This document shows positions 1 through 10,319 of a stretch of DNA of 64,000 nt, in pieces (the stretch's first letter is position 1; each line of letters starts with the position of its first letter). The DNA is from Pseudomonas sp. BCA17 (GTDB lineage Bacteria; Pseudomonadota; Gammaproteobacteria; Pseudomonadales; Pseudomonadaceae): positions 558,001-622,000 of the forward strand of contig NZ_SGWI01000002.1 of assembly GCF_004519405.1 (NCBI RefSeq), read 5' to 3'. A model generated the notes under the pieces. That model had not been told where the DNA came from and did no database searches. It saw only the letters and a program-made list of their open reading frames with translations. The position numbers and the translations under genes were made by a program.

Positions 1-1401
1 AATCGTGCGCCCGATAAAACCCTCCAGCTCCGCGACGTTACCGGACTCCTCATCCAGCAATCGATCGACCACTTTCTGGTTGGCGAGCACTCTATAACCT
101 TCGGCCTGGTAGGCTCGCGCCTCCCGTAAGATTTCCCGGAAAATCTCGTAGCAAACCGTTTCAGGGGTCTTCAGCTTGCCGCGGCCCTGGCAACTGCTGC
201 AAGGCTCGCACAGCACTTGCTCAAGGCTTTCGCGGGTACGCTTGCGGGTCATCTGTACGAGGCCAAGCTCGGTGATACCGATGATATTGGTCTTGGCGTG
301 ATCGCGCTCCAGCTGCTTCTCCAGCGTACGCAACACCTGGCGCTGGTGCTCTTCGTCTTCCATGTCGATGAAGTCGATGATGATAATGCCGCCGAGGTTG
401 CGCAGGCGCAGTTGGCGGGCAATCGCAGTAGCCGCTTCGAGGTTGGTCTTGAAGATGGTTTCTTCAAGGTTGCGGTGCCCCACGAACGCTCCCGTATTGA
501 CGTCGATAGTGGTCATGGCTTCGGCCGGGTCTACCACAAGATAGCCTCCGGACTTGAGCGGCACCTTGCGTTCCAGGGCTTTCTGGATTTCATCTTCGAC
601 GCCATACAGGTCAAAGATTGGGCGTTCACCAGGGTAGTGTTCCAGGCGATCGGCAATTTCCGGCATCAACTCGGCAACAAATTGCGTAGTGCGCTGGAAG
701 GTTTCCCGCGAGTCGATGCGGATTTTCTCGATCTTTGGACTGACCAAGTCACGCAGGGTACGCAGCGCCAAGCCCAAATCTTCATAGATGACGCTTGGCG
801 CGCCAATGGTCTTGATCTGGGCACCAATCTGGTCCCACAAGCGCCGCAGGTACCGGATGTCCATCAAGATTTCATCAGCGCCTGCGCCTTCAGCGGCAGT
901 GCGCAGAATAAAACCACCCGCCTCCTTGATGCCCTCGGCCGCCACACAATCGCTTACCACTTTCTTCAGGCGTTCACGTTCGGCTTCGTCTTCGATTTTC
1001 AGAGAGATGCCAACATGGGCAGTACGAGGCATGTACACCAGGTAGCGCGACGGAATCGACAGTTGGGTGGTCAGACGCGCGCCTTTGGAGCCGATGGGGT
1101 CCTTGGTGACTTGCACCACCAGGCTCTGCCCTTCATGCACCAGGGCGCTGATGCTTTCCACTGCCGGGCCTTCGCGCAGGGAAATTTCCGAGGCGTGGAT
1201 AAACGCGGCACGGTCCAGGCCGATGTCGACGAATGCGGCCTGCATCCCCGGTAACACGCGCACCACTTTACCTTTATAGATGTTGCCAACGATCCCGCGC
1301 TTCTGGGTACGCTCGACGTGCACTTCTTGCAGAACACCGTTCTCTACCACCGCCACGCGCGATTCCATCGGCGTGATATTGATCAGAATCTCTTCACTCA
1401 T
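1..1401 (-). CDS. rng: Ribonuclease G, 3' end cut by window edge
   Basis: This is the single-strand endoribonuclease of the RNase E/G family, which matures the 16S rRNA 5' end and takes part in mRNA turnover in the cytoplasm. Translation from the ATG at 1401 starts MSEEILINITPMESRVAVVE and stays open for 467 codons to the window edge; Pseudomonas RNase G is about 485 residues, so only a short C-terminus is missing. An S1-like RNA-binding region lies near residues 35-125. The catalytic core follows, with the acidic stretch IDFIDMED and the zinc-link cysteines in CEPCSSCQGRG. It follows maf on the same strand with a gap of about 70 bp, as in other pseudomonads. Confidence 0.93.
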   Translation of the reverse strand, partial: MSEEILINITPMESRVAVVENGVLQEVHVERTQKRGIVGNIYKGKVVRVLPGMQAAFVDIGLDRAAFIHASEISLREGPAVESISALVHEGQSLVVQVTKDPIGSKGARLTTQLSIPSRYLVYMPRTAHVGISLKIEDEAERERLKKVVSDCVAAEGIKEAGGFILRTAAEGAGADEILMDIRYLRRLWDQIGAQIKTIGAPSVIYEDLGLALRTLRDLVSPKIEKIRIDSRETFQRTTQFVAELMPEIADRLEHYPGERPIFDLYGVEDEIQKALERKVPLKSGGYLVVDPAEAMTTIDVNTGAFVGHRNLEETIFKTNLEAATAIARQLRLRNLGGIIIIDFIDMEDEEHQRQVLRTLEKQLERDHAKTNIIGITELGLVQMTRKRTRESLEQVLCEPCSSCQGRGKLKTPETVCYEIFREILREARAYQAEGYRVLANQKVVDRLLDEESGNVAELEGFIGRTI

Positions 1402-1471
1402 GGCTGGGTCTCGTTCAGGCGTTTTCACAATAGTGACCGATCGCTTTAGGCTGGGCGCTGGAGTCAAGCGA

Positions 1472-2068
1472 TCAGCGCACGGTAAGGTTTTGCCAACAGG
1501 GTATGCCGAATTGGTCCAGCAGTTGCGCGGTTTCGCACACCGGCAAGCCGACCACGGCTGAATAACTGCCACTGAGACCGGCCACGAATACCGACCCCAG
1601 CCCTTGAATAGCATAGCCCCCCGCCTTGTCCTGGGGTTCGCCACTGTGCCAGTAAGTTGTAGCCTCCTCGACAGAAACCCTTCGAAAACGTACACGGCTG
1701 CTTACACATCGGGTTTCACAGCGCTGCCCATCAGTGAGGGCAATGGCGGTGAGGACTTCATGCTCGCGGTCGGAAAGGGCCATCAACATCGCCAGGGCGT
1801 CGGCCTGATCAACAGGCTTGCCGAGGATCCGACCGTCAACGATCACAGCCGTATCAGCACCCAGCACGCAAACATCGGAGGGTTGTTCAAGCGCAGCAAA
1901 ACCCGCCACGGCCTTGCCGCGCGCAAGACGCTCGACATAGGCAACAGCGGGTTCGTTGGCAATAGGCGTTTCATCGATGGAGGCGCCGACCACGGTGAAG
2001 GGCACACCGATCTGGGTCAACAGCTCACGTCGCCTCGGAGAGCCCGAAGCCAGATAAAGCGAATTCAT
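1472..2068 (-). CDS. maf: Maf-family nucleoside triphosphate pyrophosphatase (YhdE type)
   Basis: A 198-residue Maf/HAM1-like protein. This family hydrolyses non-canonical or excess NTPs (dTTP/UTP for the YhdE branch) to the monophosphate, and is linked to septum control. The N-terminal signature [10 protein letters not shown] and the later VLGADTAV stretch with its catalytic Asp are present. An in-frame start 17 codons further upstream would add MDCEALPGY and similar residues unlike the family, so the ATG at 2068, which gives [13 protein letters not shown], is preferred. It sits between mreD and rng on the minus strand, the usual mre-maf-rng order. Confidence 0.9.
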   Translation of the reverse strand: MNSLYLASGSPRRRELLTQIGVPFTVVGASIDETPIANEPAVAYVERLARGKAVAGFAALEQPSDVCVLGADTAVIVDGRILGKPVDQADALAMLMALSDREHEVLTAIALTDGQRCETRCVSSRVRFRRVSVEEATTYWHSGEPQDKAGGYAIQGLGSVFVAGLSGSYSAVVGLPVCETAQLLDQFGIPCWQNLTVR

Positions 2069-2119
2069 TCCAGACTCTCCCTGCAGAGTTCGATAACCAG
2101 GCAGAGCCTCGCAATCCAT

Positions 2120-2608
2120 TCAATTGATTTTATAGCGACGACGTAACCCACGCAGACCGAAACTGACCCACGGCCACAGCAGCGCGCTGACCAGGGCCGG
2201 TAATACCAACGCCAGGGTCGGCTGACGGTTACCGGTCAAGGCGCTGAGCCAGAGTTGCACCAACTGCGCCAGGCCGAAGATCACCAGGATCACCAGGCAC
2301 TGCTGCCACATAGGAAACATGCGTAGACGCTGTTGCAACGACAACACCAGAAAGGTGATCAGGGTCAGGATCAACGCGTTCTGCCCTAGCAAAGTGCCAT
2401 AGAGCACATCTTCCGCCAAGCCGAGAAACATCGCGGTCACCATGCCCACTTTGTGCGGCAGGTTCAGCGACCAGAAGGCCAGCAGCAACGCCAGCCACAG
2501 CGGGCGCAGGATTTCCATGAATTGCGGCAGTGGCGAGACGCTGAGCAGCAAGCCGATGGCAAAGGTCAGCCAGACGATCCAGCCATTGCGCGAATGAGTA
2601 CCGGCCAT
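2120..2608 (-). CDS. mreD: Rod shape-determining protein MreD
   Basis: A 162-residue inner-membrane protein with about five hydrophobic helices, the usual size and profile of MreD. It is part of the MreBCD-RodA-PBP2 elongasome that places lateral-wall peptidoglycan synthesis. Its ATG overlaps the mreC stop by one base (TAATG arrangement at 2606-2610), which implies translational coupling. It is identified by position downstream of mreB-mreC as well as by sequence; MreD proteins diverge strongly. Confidence 0.92.
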   Translation of the reverse strand: MAGTHSRNGWIVWLTFAIGLLLSVSPLPQFMEILRPLWLALLLAFWSLNLPHKVGMVTAMFLGLAEDVLYGTLLGQNALILTLITFLVLSLQQRLRMFPMWQQCLVILVIFGLAQLVQLWLSALTGNRQPTLALVLPALVSALLWPWVSFGLRGLRRRYKIN

Positions 2609-3708
2609 TATTCCTCCCTCTGCCGCGTAGATGCCGGGGTGGTTGCCGCAGGCTTGGCTGCCGGCGTCGCCGCTGGTGGTTTAGCCGCCGCAGGTTTAGC
2701 GGGGCGCGCGGTGTGGGCCGCCGGCTTGGCCGGGGTTGCTACGGGCGCTGCCGGTGCGGCTGCCGGTGCGGGCGGCCCCACGAATGCCGGTTTCGGCACC
2801 GTCGCCGGAACGATCGGCGTAGTGCCGTTCTGCTTGTCTTCCGCCTCCTGAGCCTGAGCGGCGTCATTGGCGCGCTCTTCCGGAGTGCGGTTGTCACTGA
2901 AGACCAGCAGCAGGTAACGGCTGCGGTTCAGGGCGGCGGTCGGCACAGCGCGCACAATGGCGAATGGTTGGCCGGAATCGTGGATCACTTCCTTGACCGT
3001 CGCTACCGGGTACCCTGCCGGGAACCGCTGACCAAGACCGGAGCTGACCAGCAGGTCGCCCTCCTTGATGTCGGCGGTATCCGCTACATGCCGCAACTCC
3101 AGGCGCTCCGGGTTACCCGTGCCGCTGGCAATCGCACGCAAGCCGTTACGGTTGACCTGCACCGGAATGCTGTGGGTCGTATCCGTCAGCAACAATACTC
3201 GCGAGGTGTAGGGCATTAGCTCGACCACCTGCCCCATCAGGCCACGGGCATCGAGCACCGGCTGGCCAAGCACCACGCCGTCACGCTCACCTTTGTTGAT
3301 GATAATGCGGTGGGTAAAGGGGTTGGGGTCCATGCCGATCAACTCGGCCACTTCGACCTTTTCGTTGACCAGTGCGGAGGAATTGAGCAACTCGCGCAGC
3401 CGAACGTTCTGCTCGGTAAGGGCCGCGAGCTTTTGCATGCGCCCCTGCAGCAACAGGTTTTCAGTCTTGAGTTTTTCGTTCTCGGCGACCAGCTCGGTGC
3501 GGCTGCCAAATTGGCTGGCCACGCCCTGGTAGAGACGTTGCGGCAGGTCGGTGATCCAGTAAGTCTGCATCAACACCAGCGACATCTGGCTACGCACAGG
3601 CTTGAGCAGTGCAAAGCGGGCATCGACCACCATCAGCGCGACCGAAAGCACGACCAGCACCAACAAGCGCACGCCCAATGAGGGGCCTTTGGCGAAAAGC
3701 GGTTTAAT
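2608..3708 (-). CDS. mreC: Rod shape-determining protein MreC, apparent ATT start
   Basis: A periplasmic scaffold protein of the elongasome with one N-terminal membrane helix (LLVLVVLSVALMVVDARF), a coiled coil around residues 70-105 and the MreC beta-domain. The conserved N-terminus IKPLFAKGPSLGVRLL is encoded upstream of the first standard start. No ATG, GTG or TTG lies in frame there, but the ATT at 3708 follows GGGAGGAG by six bases. ATT is therefore chosen, giving 366 residues; the fallback is TTG at 3678 (356 residues). The last ~85 residues are a low-complexity Ala/Pro/Lys tail that is not part of the MreC fold. It lies between mreB and mreD in one operon. Confidence 0.9.
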   Translation of the reverse strand: MKPLFAKGPSLGVRLLVLVVLSVALMVVDARFALLKPVRSQMSLVLMQTYWITDLPQRLYQGVASQFGSRTELVAENEKLKTENLLLQGRMQKLAALTEQNVRLRELLNSSALVNEKVEVAELIGMDPNPFTHRIIINKGERDGVVLGQPVLDARGLMGQVVELMPYTSRVLLLTDTTHSIPVQVNRNGLRAIASGTGNPERLELRHVADTADIKEGDLLVSSGLGQRFPAGYPVATVKEVIHDSGQPFAIVRAVPTAALNRSRYLLLVFSDNRTPEERANDAAQAQEAEDKQNGTTPIVPATVPKPAFVGPPAPAAAPAAPVATPAKPAAHTARPAKPAAAKPPAATPAAKPAATTPASTRQREE

Positions 3709-3794
3709 AAGCCGCTCCTCCCAGGCAAATGTTCTCTTTATTCATACGGCATCTAACCGGCCTGGATGCAGATTGAAGAAGATAAACGCCAACA

Positions 3795-3816
3795 GGCAGC
3801 ACTGCAAAGTGCTGCC
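3795..3816. other. Perfect hairpin between mreB and mreC
   Basis: A perfect 9-bp inverted repeat (GGCAGCACT / AGTGCTGCC) encloses a 4-base loop in the 139-bp mreB-mreC gap. No run of T follows on the minus strand, so it is not a standard terminator. It could protect the mreB 3' end, or reduce read-through so that MreB exceeds MreC and MreD. The structure is seen; the role is inference. Confidence 0.55.
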
Positions 3817-3847
3817 TGCCAACGAAGCATGAACCATCCAGGCGATC

Positions 3848-4897
<1,050 letters not shown>

Positions 4898-4929
4898 CTA
4901 GGCAACGCGTGGGTAAAAAAGTGCGGCAA

Positions 4930-4958
4930 ACTCTAACAACGACAGGGATTTTGGGCAA
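4930..4958 (-). promoter_or_regulatory. Candidate sigma-70 promoter of mreB
   Basis: Reading leftward, TTGCCC (4958-4953) and TAGAGT (4935-4930) are 17 bp apart and lie about 45 bp upstream of the mreB start. The hexamers are moderate matches. The call is based on spacing and position only. Confidence 0.4.
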
Positions 4959-5095
4959 GGCGCCAATGTGCTAAATTGGCCGACTTTCTGTGCACCAACC
5001 CCCACAATCGCGGCCATATGACCGTAGAAATGCGGTAGTGTTCCGACAATCTAACACACGGACGCCCTCCGTTCTGTTTTCCACTGGAGAATCCC

Positions 5096-5383
5096 ATGGC
5101 GCTTGAACGCTCCGACGTGGAAAAAATCGCGCATCTGGCCTCGCTTGGCCTGAATGACGCCGATCTTCCACAGACCACCGCAGCCCTGAACAGCATTCTC
5201 GGGCTGGTTGACCAAATGCAGGCCGTGGATACCGACGGTATCGAGCCTCTGGCTCACCCGTTGGAAGCCAGCCAGCGCCTGCGCGCAGACGTCGTGACCG
5301 AGCACAATAATCGCGAGGCCTACCAGTCCATCGCGCCAGCGGTCGAAAACGGCCTGTATCTGGTTCCGAAAGTCATCGACTAA
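5096..5383 (+). CDS. gatC: Asp/Glu-tRNA amidotransferase subunit C
   Basis: A 95-residue small subunit that clamps GatA to GatB in the enzyme converting mischarged Glu-tRNA(Gln) and Asp-tRNA(Asn) to the correct amidated forms. The start [19 protein letters not shown] and the internal [12 protein letters not shown] region match GatC, and length is normal. The ATG at 5096 follows a weak GGAGAA. First gene of gatCAB, with gatA starting 16 bp after its stop. Confidence 0.95.
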   Translation: MALERSDVEKIAHLASLGLNDADLPQTTAALNSILGLVDQMQAVDTDGIEPLAHPLEASQRLRADVVTEHNNREAYQSIAPAVENGLYLVPKVID

Positions 5384-5399
5384 AGGGAAAGAGCCTTTC

Positions 5400-6851
5400 A
5401 TGCATCACATGACTCTGGCCGAGATCGCCCGCGGTCTCGCCGACAAAAAGTTTTCTTCCGAAGAGCTGACCAAGACCCTGCTGGCGCGCATCGCCGAGCA
5501 CGATCCCAAGGTCAACAGCTTCATCAGCCTCACCGAGGAGCTGGCCTTGAGCCAGGCGAAGGCTGCCGACGTGCGGCGCGCCAACGGTGAAAATGGCGCA
5601 CTGCTGGGCGCCCCTATCGCCCACAAAGACCTGTTCTGCACCCAGGGCATTCGCACCAGTTGCGGTTCGAAGATGCTCGACAACTTCAAAGCGCCCTATG
5701 ACGCCACCGTAGTGTCCAAGCTGGCCGCCGCCGGGGCCGTGACCCTGGGCAAGACCAACATGGACGAATTCGCCATGGGTTCGGCCAACGAGTCGAGCTA
5801 CTACGGCGCGGTGAAAAACCCGTGGAACCTGGAACACGTGCCCGGCGGTTCGTCCGGTGGCTCGGCTGCCGCCGTTGCCGCGCGCTTCCTGCCCGCCGCC
5901 ACCGCCACCGACACCGGCGGTTCGATCCGCCAGCCTGCCGCGTTCACCAACCTTACTGGCCTGAAGCCGACCTACGGTCGCGTTTCCCGCTGGGGCATGA
6001 TCGCGTACGCATCCAGCCTGGATCAGGGTGGCCCCCTGGCTCGGACCGCTGAAGACTGCGCGATTTTGTTACAAGGCATGGCAGGCTTCGATAAACAGGA
6101 CTCCACCAGCATCGATGAGCCGGTGCCGGACTACAGCGCCAGCCTCAATACCTCGATCAAGGGCCTGCGCATCGGTTTGCCGAAGGAGTACTTCAGCGCC
6201 GGCCTCGACCCGCGAATCGCCGAGAGCGTGCACAACTGCGTCAAGGCGCTGGAAAAGCTCGGTGCCGTGATCAAGGAAATCAGCCTGCCGAACAACCAGC
6301 ACGCGATTCCAGCCTATTACGTGATCGCCCCGGCTGAAGCGTCCTCCAACCTGTCGCGTTTCGACGGTGTGCGCTTCGGCTACCGTTGCGAAAACCCAAA
6401 AGACCTGACCGACCTGTACAAACGCTCTCGTGGCGAAGGCTTCGGCGTAGAAGTACAGCGCCGGATCATGGTGGGCGCCTACGCTCTGTCGGCCGGTTAC
6501 TACGATGCGTACTACCTCAAGGCGCAGAAAATCCGTCGCCTGATCAAGAACGACTTTATGGCAGCCTTTAATGAAGTCGACGTGATTCTCGGCCCAACCA
6601 CGCCTAACCCGGCCTGGAAGATCGGCGCCAAGAACAACGACCCGATCGCCGAGTATCTGGAAGACTTCTACACCATCACCGCCAACCTCGCGGGCTTGCC
6701 GGGCCTGTCCATGCCGGCCGGTTTCGTCGATGGCCTGCCGGTAGGCGTGCAGTTGCTCGCCCCGTATTTCCAGGAAGGCCGCTTGCTCAATGTGGCGCAT
6801 CAGTACCAGTTGAACACTGACTGGCACACTCGCACCCCTACCGGCTTCTGA
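5400..6851 (+). CDS. gatA: Asp/Glu-tRNA amidotransferase subunit A
   Basis: A 483-residue amidase-signature protein that hydrolyses glutamine to supply ammonia to GatB. The Lys-cisSer-Ser triad is visible: Lys in AHKDLF (near residue 77), Ser in [13 protein letters not shown] (near 152) and the nucleophile Ser in [13 protein letters not shown] (near 176). A second ATG lies three codons downstream ([10 protein letters not shown]), so initiation could be at 5409. Full length, second in the operon. Confidence 0.97.
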   Translation: MHHMTLAEIARGLADKKFSSEELTKTLLARIAEHDPKVNSFISLTEELALSQAKAADVRRANGENGALLGAPIAHKDLFCTQGIRTSCGSKMLDNFKAPYDATVVSKLAAAGAVTLGKTNMDEFAMGSANESSYYGAVKNPWNLEHVPGGSSGGSAAAVAARFLPAATATDTGGSIRQPAAFTNLTGLKPTYGRVSRWGMIAYASSLDQGGPLARTAEDCAILLQGMAGFDKQDSTSIDEPVPDYSASLNTSIKGLRIGLPKEYFSAGLDPRIAESVHNCVKALEKLGAVIKEISLPNNQHAIPAYYVIAPAEASSNLSRFDGVRFGYRCENPKDLTDLYKRSRGEGFGVEVQRRIMVGAYALSAGYYDAYYLKAQKIRRLIKNDFMAAFNEVDVILGPTTPNPAWKIGAKNNDPIAEYLEDFYTITANLAGLPGLSMPAGFVDGLPVGVQLLAPYFQEGRLLNVAHQYQLNTDWHTRTPTGF

Positions 6852-6861
6852 GGAGAACACT

Positions 6862-8307
6862 ATGCAATGGGAAGTTGTGATCGGGCTGGAGATTCATACC
6901 CAGCTCGCCACCCAATCGAAGATTTTCTCCGGTAGCGCCACCACATTCGGCGCAGGGCCCAACACCCAGGCCAGCCTGGTCGACCTGGGCATGCCCGGCG
7001 TACTGCCAGTGCTGAACCAGGAAGCGGTGCGCATGGCGGTGATGTTCGGCCTGGCGATTGACGCCGAGATCGGCCAGCACAACGTGTTCGCGCGCAAGAA
7101 CTACTTCTACCCGGATCTGCCCAAGGGCTACCAGATCAGCCAGATGGAACTGCCGATCGTCGGCAAGGGCCACCTGGACATCCCTCTGGAAGACGGCACG
7201 ATCAAGCGTGTCGGTGTAACCCGTGCCCACTTGGAAGAAGACGCCGGCAAAAGCCTGCACGAAGAATTCCCGGGCGCTACCGGCATCGACTTGAACCGTG
7301 CCGGCACACCGCTGCTGGAGATCGTGTCCGAGCCGGACATGCGCAGCGCCAAGGAAGCCGTAGCCTACGTCAAGACGATCCACGCGCTGGTGCGTTACCT
7401 GGGCATCTGTGACGGCAACATGGCCGAAGGCTCGCTGCGTTGCGACTGCAACGTATCGGTCCGCCCAAAGGGCCAGGTCGAGTTCGGCACCCGCTGCGAG
7501 ATCAAGAACGTCAACTCGTTCCGCTTCATCGAAAAGGCGATCAACAGCGAAGTGCGTCGTCAGATCGAACTCATCGAAGACGGCGGCAAGGTCATCCAGC
7601 AAACCCGCCTGTACGACCCGAACAAAGACGAAACCCGCGCCATGCGCAGCAAGGAGGAAGCCAACGACTACCGTTACTTCCCCGACCCTGACCTGTTGCC
7701 GGTCGTTCTGGAGGATTCATTCCTCAACGACATCCGCACCACCCTGCCGGAATTGCCGCAGCAGAAACGCGAGCGCTTCCAGGAGCAGTTCGGCCTGTCG
7801 GTCTACGATGCCAGCGTCCTGGCGTCCAGCCGTGAACAAGCCGACTACTACGAAAAAGTGGTGAGCATCGCCGGCGACGCCAAACTGGCGGCCAACTGGG
7901 TGATGGTTGAGCTGGGCAGCCTGTTGAACAAGCAGGGTCTGGAAATCGACGAAGCCCCGGTCACCGCCGAGCAACTGGGCGGCATGCTGCTGCGTATCAA
8001 GGACAACACTATCTCCGGCAAAATCGCCAAGACCGTGTTTGAAGCCATGGCCGCAGGCGAAGGCAGCGCCGACGAGATCATCGAGAAGCGCGGCCTCAAG
8101 CAAGTGACCGACAGCGGTGCGATTTCCGCGGTTCTTGATGAAATGCTCGCGACCAACGCCGAGCAGGTCGAACAGTACCGTGCGGCGGACGAAGCCAAAC
8201 GCGGCAAGATGTTCGGCTTCTTTGTCGGCCAGGCGATGAAAGCGTCCAAAGGCAAGGCCAACCCGCAACAGGTGAACGAACTGCTTAAAAGCAAGCTCGA
8301 AGGCTGA
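6862..8307 (+). CDS. gatB: Asp/Glu-tRNA amidotransferase subunit B
   Basis: A 481-residue subunit that binds the mischarged tRNA and carries out ATP-dependent transamidation. GLEIHTQL at the N-terminus and [13 protein letters not shown] near residue 90 are GatB signatures, followed by a YqeY-like tail domain near residues 330-481. GAGGAGA precedes the ATG, 10 bp after the gatA stop. Last gene of the operon. Confidence 0.97.
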   Translation: MQWEVVIGLEIHTQLATQSKIFSGSATTFGAGPNTQASLVDLGMPGVLPVLNQEAVRMAVMFGLAIDAEIGQHNVFARKNYFYPDLPKGYQISQMELPIVGKGHLDIPLEDGTIKRVGVTRAHLEEDAGKSLHEEFPGATGIDLNRAGTPLLEIVSEPDMRSAKEAVAYVKTIHALVRYLGICDGNMAEGSLRCDCNVSVRPKGQVEFGTRCEIKNVNSFRFIEKAINSEVRRQIELIEDGGKVIQQTRLYDPNKDETRAMRSKEEANDYRYFPDPDLLPVVLEDSFLNDIRTTLPELPQQKRERFQEQFGLSVYDASVLASSREQADYYEKVVSIAGDAKLAANWVMVELGSLLNKQGLEIDEAPVTAEQLGGMLLRIKDNTISGKIAKTVFEAMAAGEGSADEIIEKRGLKQVTDSGAISAVLDEMLATNAEQVEQYRAADEAKRGKMFGFFVGQAMKASKGKANPQQVNELLKSKLEG

Positions 8308-8361
8308 CAGCGGTGAGTGCTCCGAGTGAAACTTCATGCTTGACTCGGACACACCGTATGA

Positions 8362-8436
8362 GGGGGCTTGCCTCCGATAGCGGCGATTCAGTCAAACCAG
8401 TAGCGACTGACACGCCACTATCGGGGGCAAGCCCCC
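8362..8436. repeat. REP pair (REPIN-like), GGGGGCTTGCC family
   Basis: GGGGGCTTGCCTCCGATAG at 8362-8380 and its inverse at 8418-8436 match with one mismatch and flank a 37-bp spacer. Short inverted REP doublets of this kind are common between genes in fluorescent pseudomonads. It occupies the gap between gatB and the RlpA-like gene. Confidence 0.8.
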
Positions 8437-8464
8437 TTCCACTTTGTAACGGGGCACTTTGATA

Positions 8465-8836
8465 ATGAAGCGTCTACTCGGCCTCCTGGCCCTGTTCTCA
8501 CTGTTGGCCGGTTGCGCCAGCGGCCTCATTGACCCCAACGGCTATGACGAAACCGGCACCGCCTCTTATTACGGGGCCAAGCACCATGGCAAAAAGACCG
8601 CCAGCGGTGAACCCTTCAACCAGAACTCCCTGAGCGCCGCCCATCGGCGGTTGCCCTTCGGCACACGGGTCAAGGTGACTAACCTGGCCAACAACAAATC
8701 CGTAGTGGTACGCATCAATGACCGTGGCCCGCATACCCGTGGGCGCTTGATCGATCTGTCGCGCAAAGCGGCCGAGCAACTGGGTATGCTGGGCAGCGGC
8801 ACTGCACGCGTACGTGTGCAAGCCATGAGCAACTGA
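8465..8836 (+). CDS. Short RlpA-like double-psi beta-barrel lipoprotein
   Basis: A 123-residue protein with a lipoprotein signal (lipobox LLAGC, lipidated Cys near residue 17) and one double-psi beta-barrel of the RlpA type: GTASYYGAKHHGKKTASGE, later NDRGPHTRGRLIDLS. RlpA proteins are septal lytic transglycosylases acting on naked glycans, but this one lacks the C-terminal SPOR domain of full-length RlpA. Whether it cleaves peptidoglycan is unknown. The ATG at 8465 is chosen; a TTG two codons upstream is less likely. Confidence 0.8.
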   Translation: MKRLLGLLALFSLLAGCASGLIDPNGYDETGTASYYGAKHHGKKTASGEPFNQNSLSAAHRRLPFGTRVKVTNLANNKSVVVRINDRGPHTRGRLIDLSRKAAEQLGMLGSGTARVRVQAMSN

Positions 8837-8847
8837 TCGAGGCAGCC

Positions 8848-9942
8848 TTGAGTATTTTCGGATTGAACGCACTCTCGCCCTGGAGCCTGGCTGAACTGAT
8901 CAGCGGCCTGCTGCTGCTGATCGTCGGTGCGGAAATCCTGGTGCGCGCCGCCGTGCGCCTGGCCGCCAGTCTCAAGGTACGGCCGCTGATCATTGGCCTG
9001 AGCATCGTCGCCTTCGGCAGCAGCGCACCGCAGATGACCGTCAGCCTGCAAGCCACCCTGGCCGGCAACACCGATATTGCCGTGGGCAGCGTGATCGGCA
9101 GCAGCATCTTCAACATCCTGGTCACTCTGGGTCTGTCTGCGCTGATCATCCCACTGCGGGTGTCGCGACAACTGGTTCGCCTGGACATTCCGCTGATGAT
9201 CCTCGCCGGGCTGCTGGTGTTCGCCCTGGCGGCCAATGAAGCGCTGACACCATTCGACGGCCTGCTACTGCTCGCCGCCCTGGCGGGCTACCTGGGCATG
9301 CTGCATTACCAGACCCGTCACTCACGCCGCCCGCGCACACTGGACACCGTGGCCAAAGCGCCCTGGTTGAGCAGCGCATTGCTGATGCTGAGCGGGTTCC
9401 TGGTGCTGGTACTGGCCGGGCATCTGCTGCTGGGCGCGGCGGTGGATGTCGCCGCAGACCTGGGCCTGTCGGAACGCATCATCGGCCTTACGCTGATCGG
9501 TGTCGGCACCTCTCTGCCGTGCCTCGCAACCTCATTGATCGCAGCCCTGCGTGGCGAACGGGAAATAGCCGTGGGCAACGTGATCGGCAGCAATTTGTTC
9601 AACCTGTTGGGTGTACTGGGTTTTACGGCGTTGGTTGCACCGTCGCCGTTGTCGGTGTCCCCCAATGCCCTGGACTTCGATCTGCCGGTGATGCTGGGTG
9701 CAATCACCTTGTGCTTACCGGTGTTCTATACCGGCTACCGCGTCACTCGCGCCGAAGGCCTGGTTCTGCTGGCGCTGTACGTTGCGTATGGCCTGCATGT
9801 GATGGCGTTTACCACCGGCATGCCGCTGGCGAATAAACTCGAACAATTGATGCTGTATTACGTCCTGCCGGTACTGGTGGCGTTGCTGTTGTTCACATCG
9901 CTACGGGCCTGGCGCCGCCAACACAAGAGGGAATCGCAATGA
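8848..9942 (+). CDS. Sodium/calcium exchanger-family (CaCA, YrbG-like) antiporter
   Basis: A 364-residue integral membrane protein with about ten helices in two homologous halves. Each half has the CaCA alpha-repeat: GLSIVAFGSSAPQMTVSLQA near residue 50 with GSVIGSSIFNI, and LIGVGTSLPCLATSLIAAL near 215 with GNVIGSNLFNLLG. Members exchange Ca2+ or another cation for Na+ or H+; substrate cannot be read here. The start is TTG at 8848. Its stop overlaps the next gene by 4 bp (ATGA). Confidence 0.85.
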   Translation: MSIFGLNALSPWSLAELISGLLLLIVGAEILVRAAVRLAASLKVRPLIIGLSIVAFGSSAPQMTVSLQATLAGNTDIAVGSVIGSSIFNILVTLGLSALIIPLRVSRQLVRLDIPLMILAGLLVFALAANEALTPFDGLLLLAALAGYLGMLHYQTRHSRRPRTLDTVAKAPWLSSALLMLSGFLVLVLAGHLLLGAAVDVAADLGLSERIIGLTLIGVGTSLPCLATSLIAALRGEREIAVGNVIGSNLFNLLGVLGFTALVAPSPLSVSPNALDFDLPVMLGAITLCLPVFYTGYRVTRAEGLVLLALYVAYGLHVMAFTTGMPLANKLEQLMLYYVLPVLVALLLFTSLRAWRRQHKRESQ

Positions 9943-10319
9943 CCGATCAGAAAAAGCCCGGGGTTGAAATGCGTCGCCAAGTAATGGGCGATGTGTTCGT
10001 CGACCATGCCCTGGGCAACGCGACCGAGTTCACCCAGCCGCTGCAGGACTTCGTCAACGAACACGCATGGGGCAGTGTGTGGAATCGCGAAGGCTTGCCA
10101 CTGAAGACCCGCAGCCTGATCACTCTCGCCGCGCTGACCGCGCTCAAATGCCCGCAGGAACTCAAAGGCCATGTGCGCGGCGCACTGAATAATGGCTGCA
10201 CCGTGGAAGAAATCCGCGAAGCGCTGCTGCATTGCGCGGTGTATGCCGGGGTGCCGGCTGCGATTGATGCGTTTCGTGCGGCCCAGGAAGTGATCGACAG
10301 CTACCAGAAAGAAGGCTAG
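9939..10319 (+). CDS. Carboxymuconolactone decarboxylase-family protein
   Basis: A 126-residue CMD-domain protein resembling PcaC (4-carboxymuconolactone decarboxylase), with HAWGSVWNREGLPLKTRSL and HVRGALNNGCTVEEIREALL. No other protocatechuate gene is nearby, and it is coupled by a 4-bp overlap to a cation antiporter, so a PcaC role is not supported by context. A generic CMD/AhpD-like activity is equally possible. Its TAG stop shares the sequence CTAG with the stop of the convergent downstream gene. Confidence 0.75.
   Translation: MTDQKKPGVEMRRQVMGDVFVDHALGNATEFTQPLQDFVNEHAWGSVWNREGLPLKTRSLITLAALTALKCPQELKGHVRGALNNGCTVEEIREALLHCAVYAGVPAAIDAFRAAQEVIDSYQKEG

Noticed and set aside
10316..10319. 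Shared CTAG stop codons of two convergent genes
   Set aside because: Compact packing by chance of ordinary genes; no sign of regulation.
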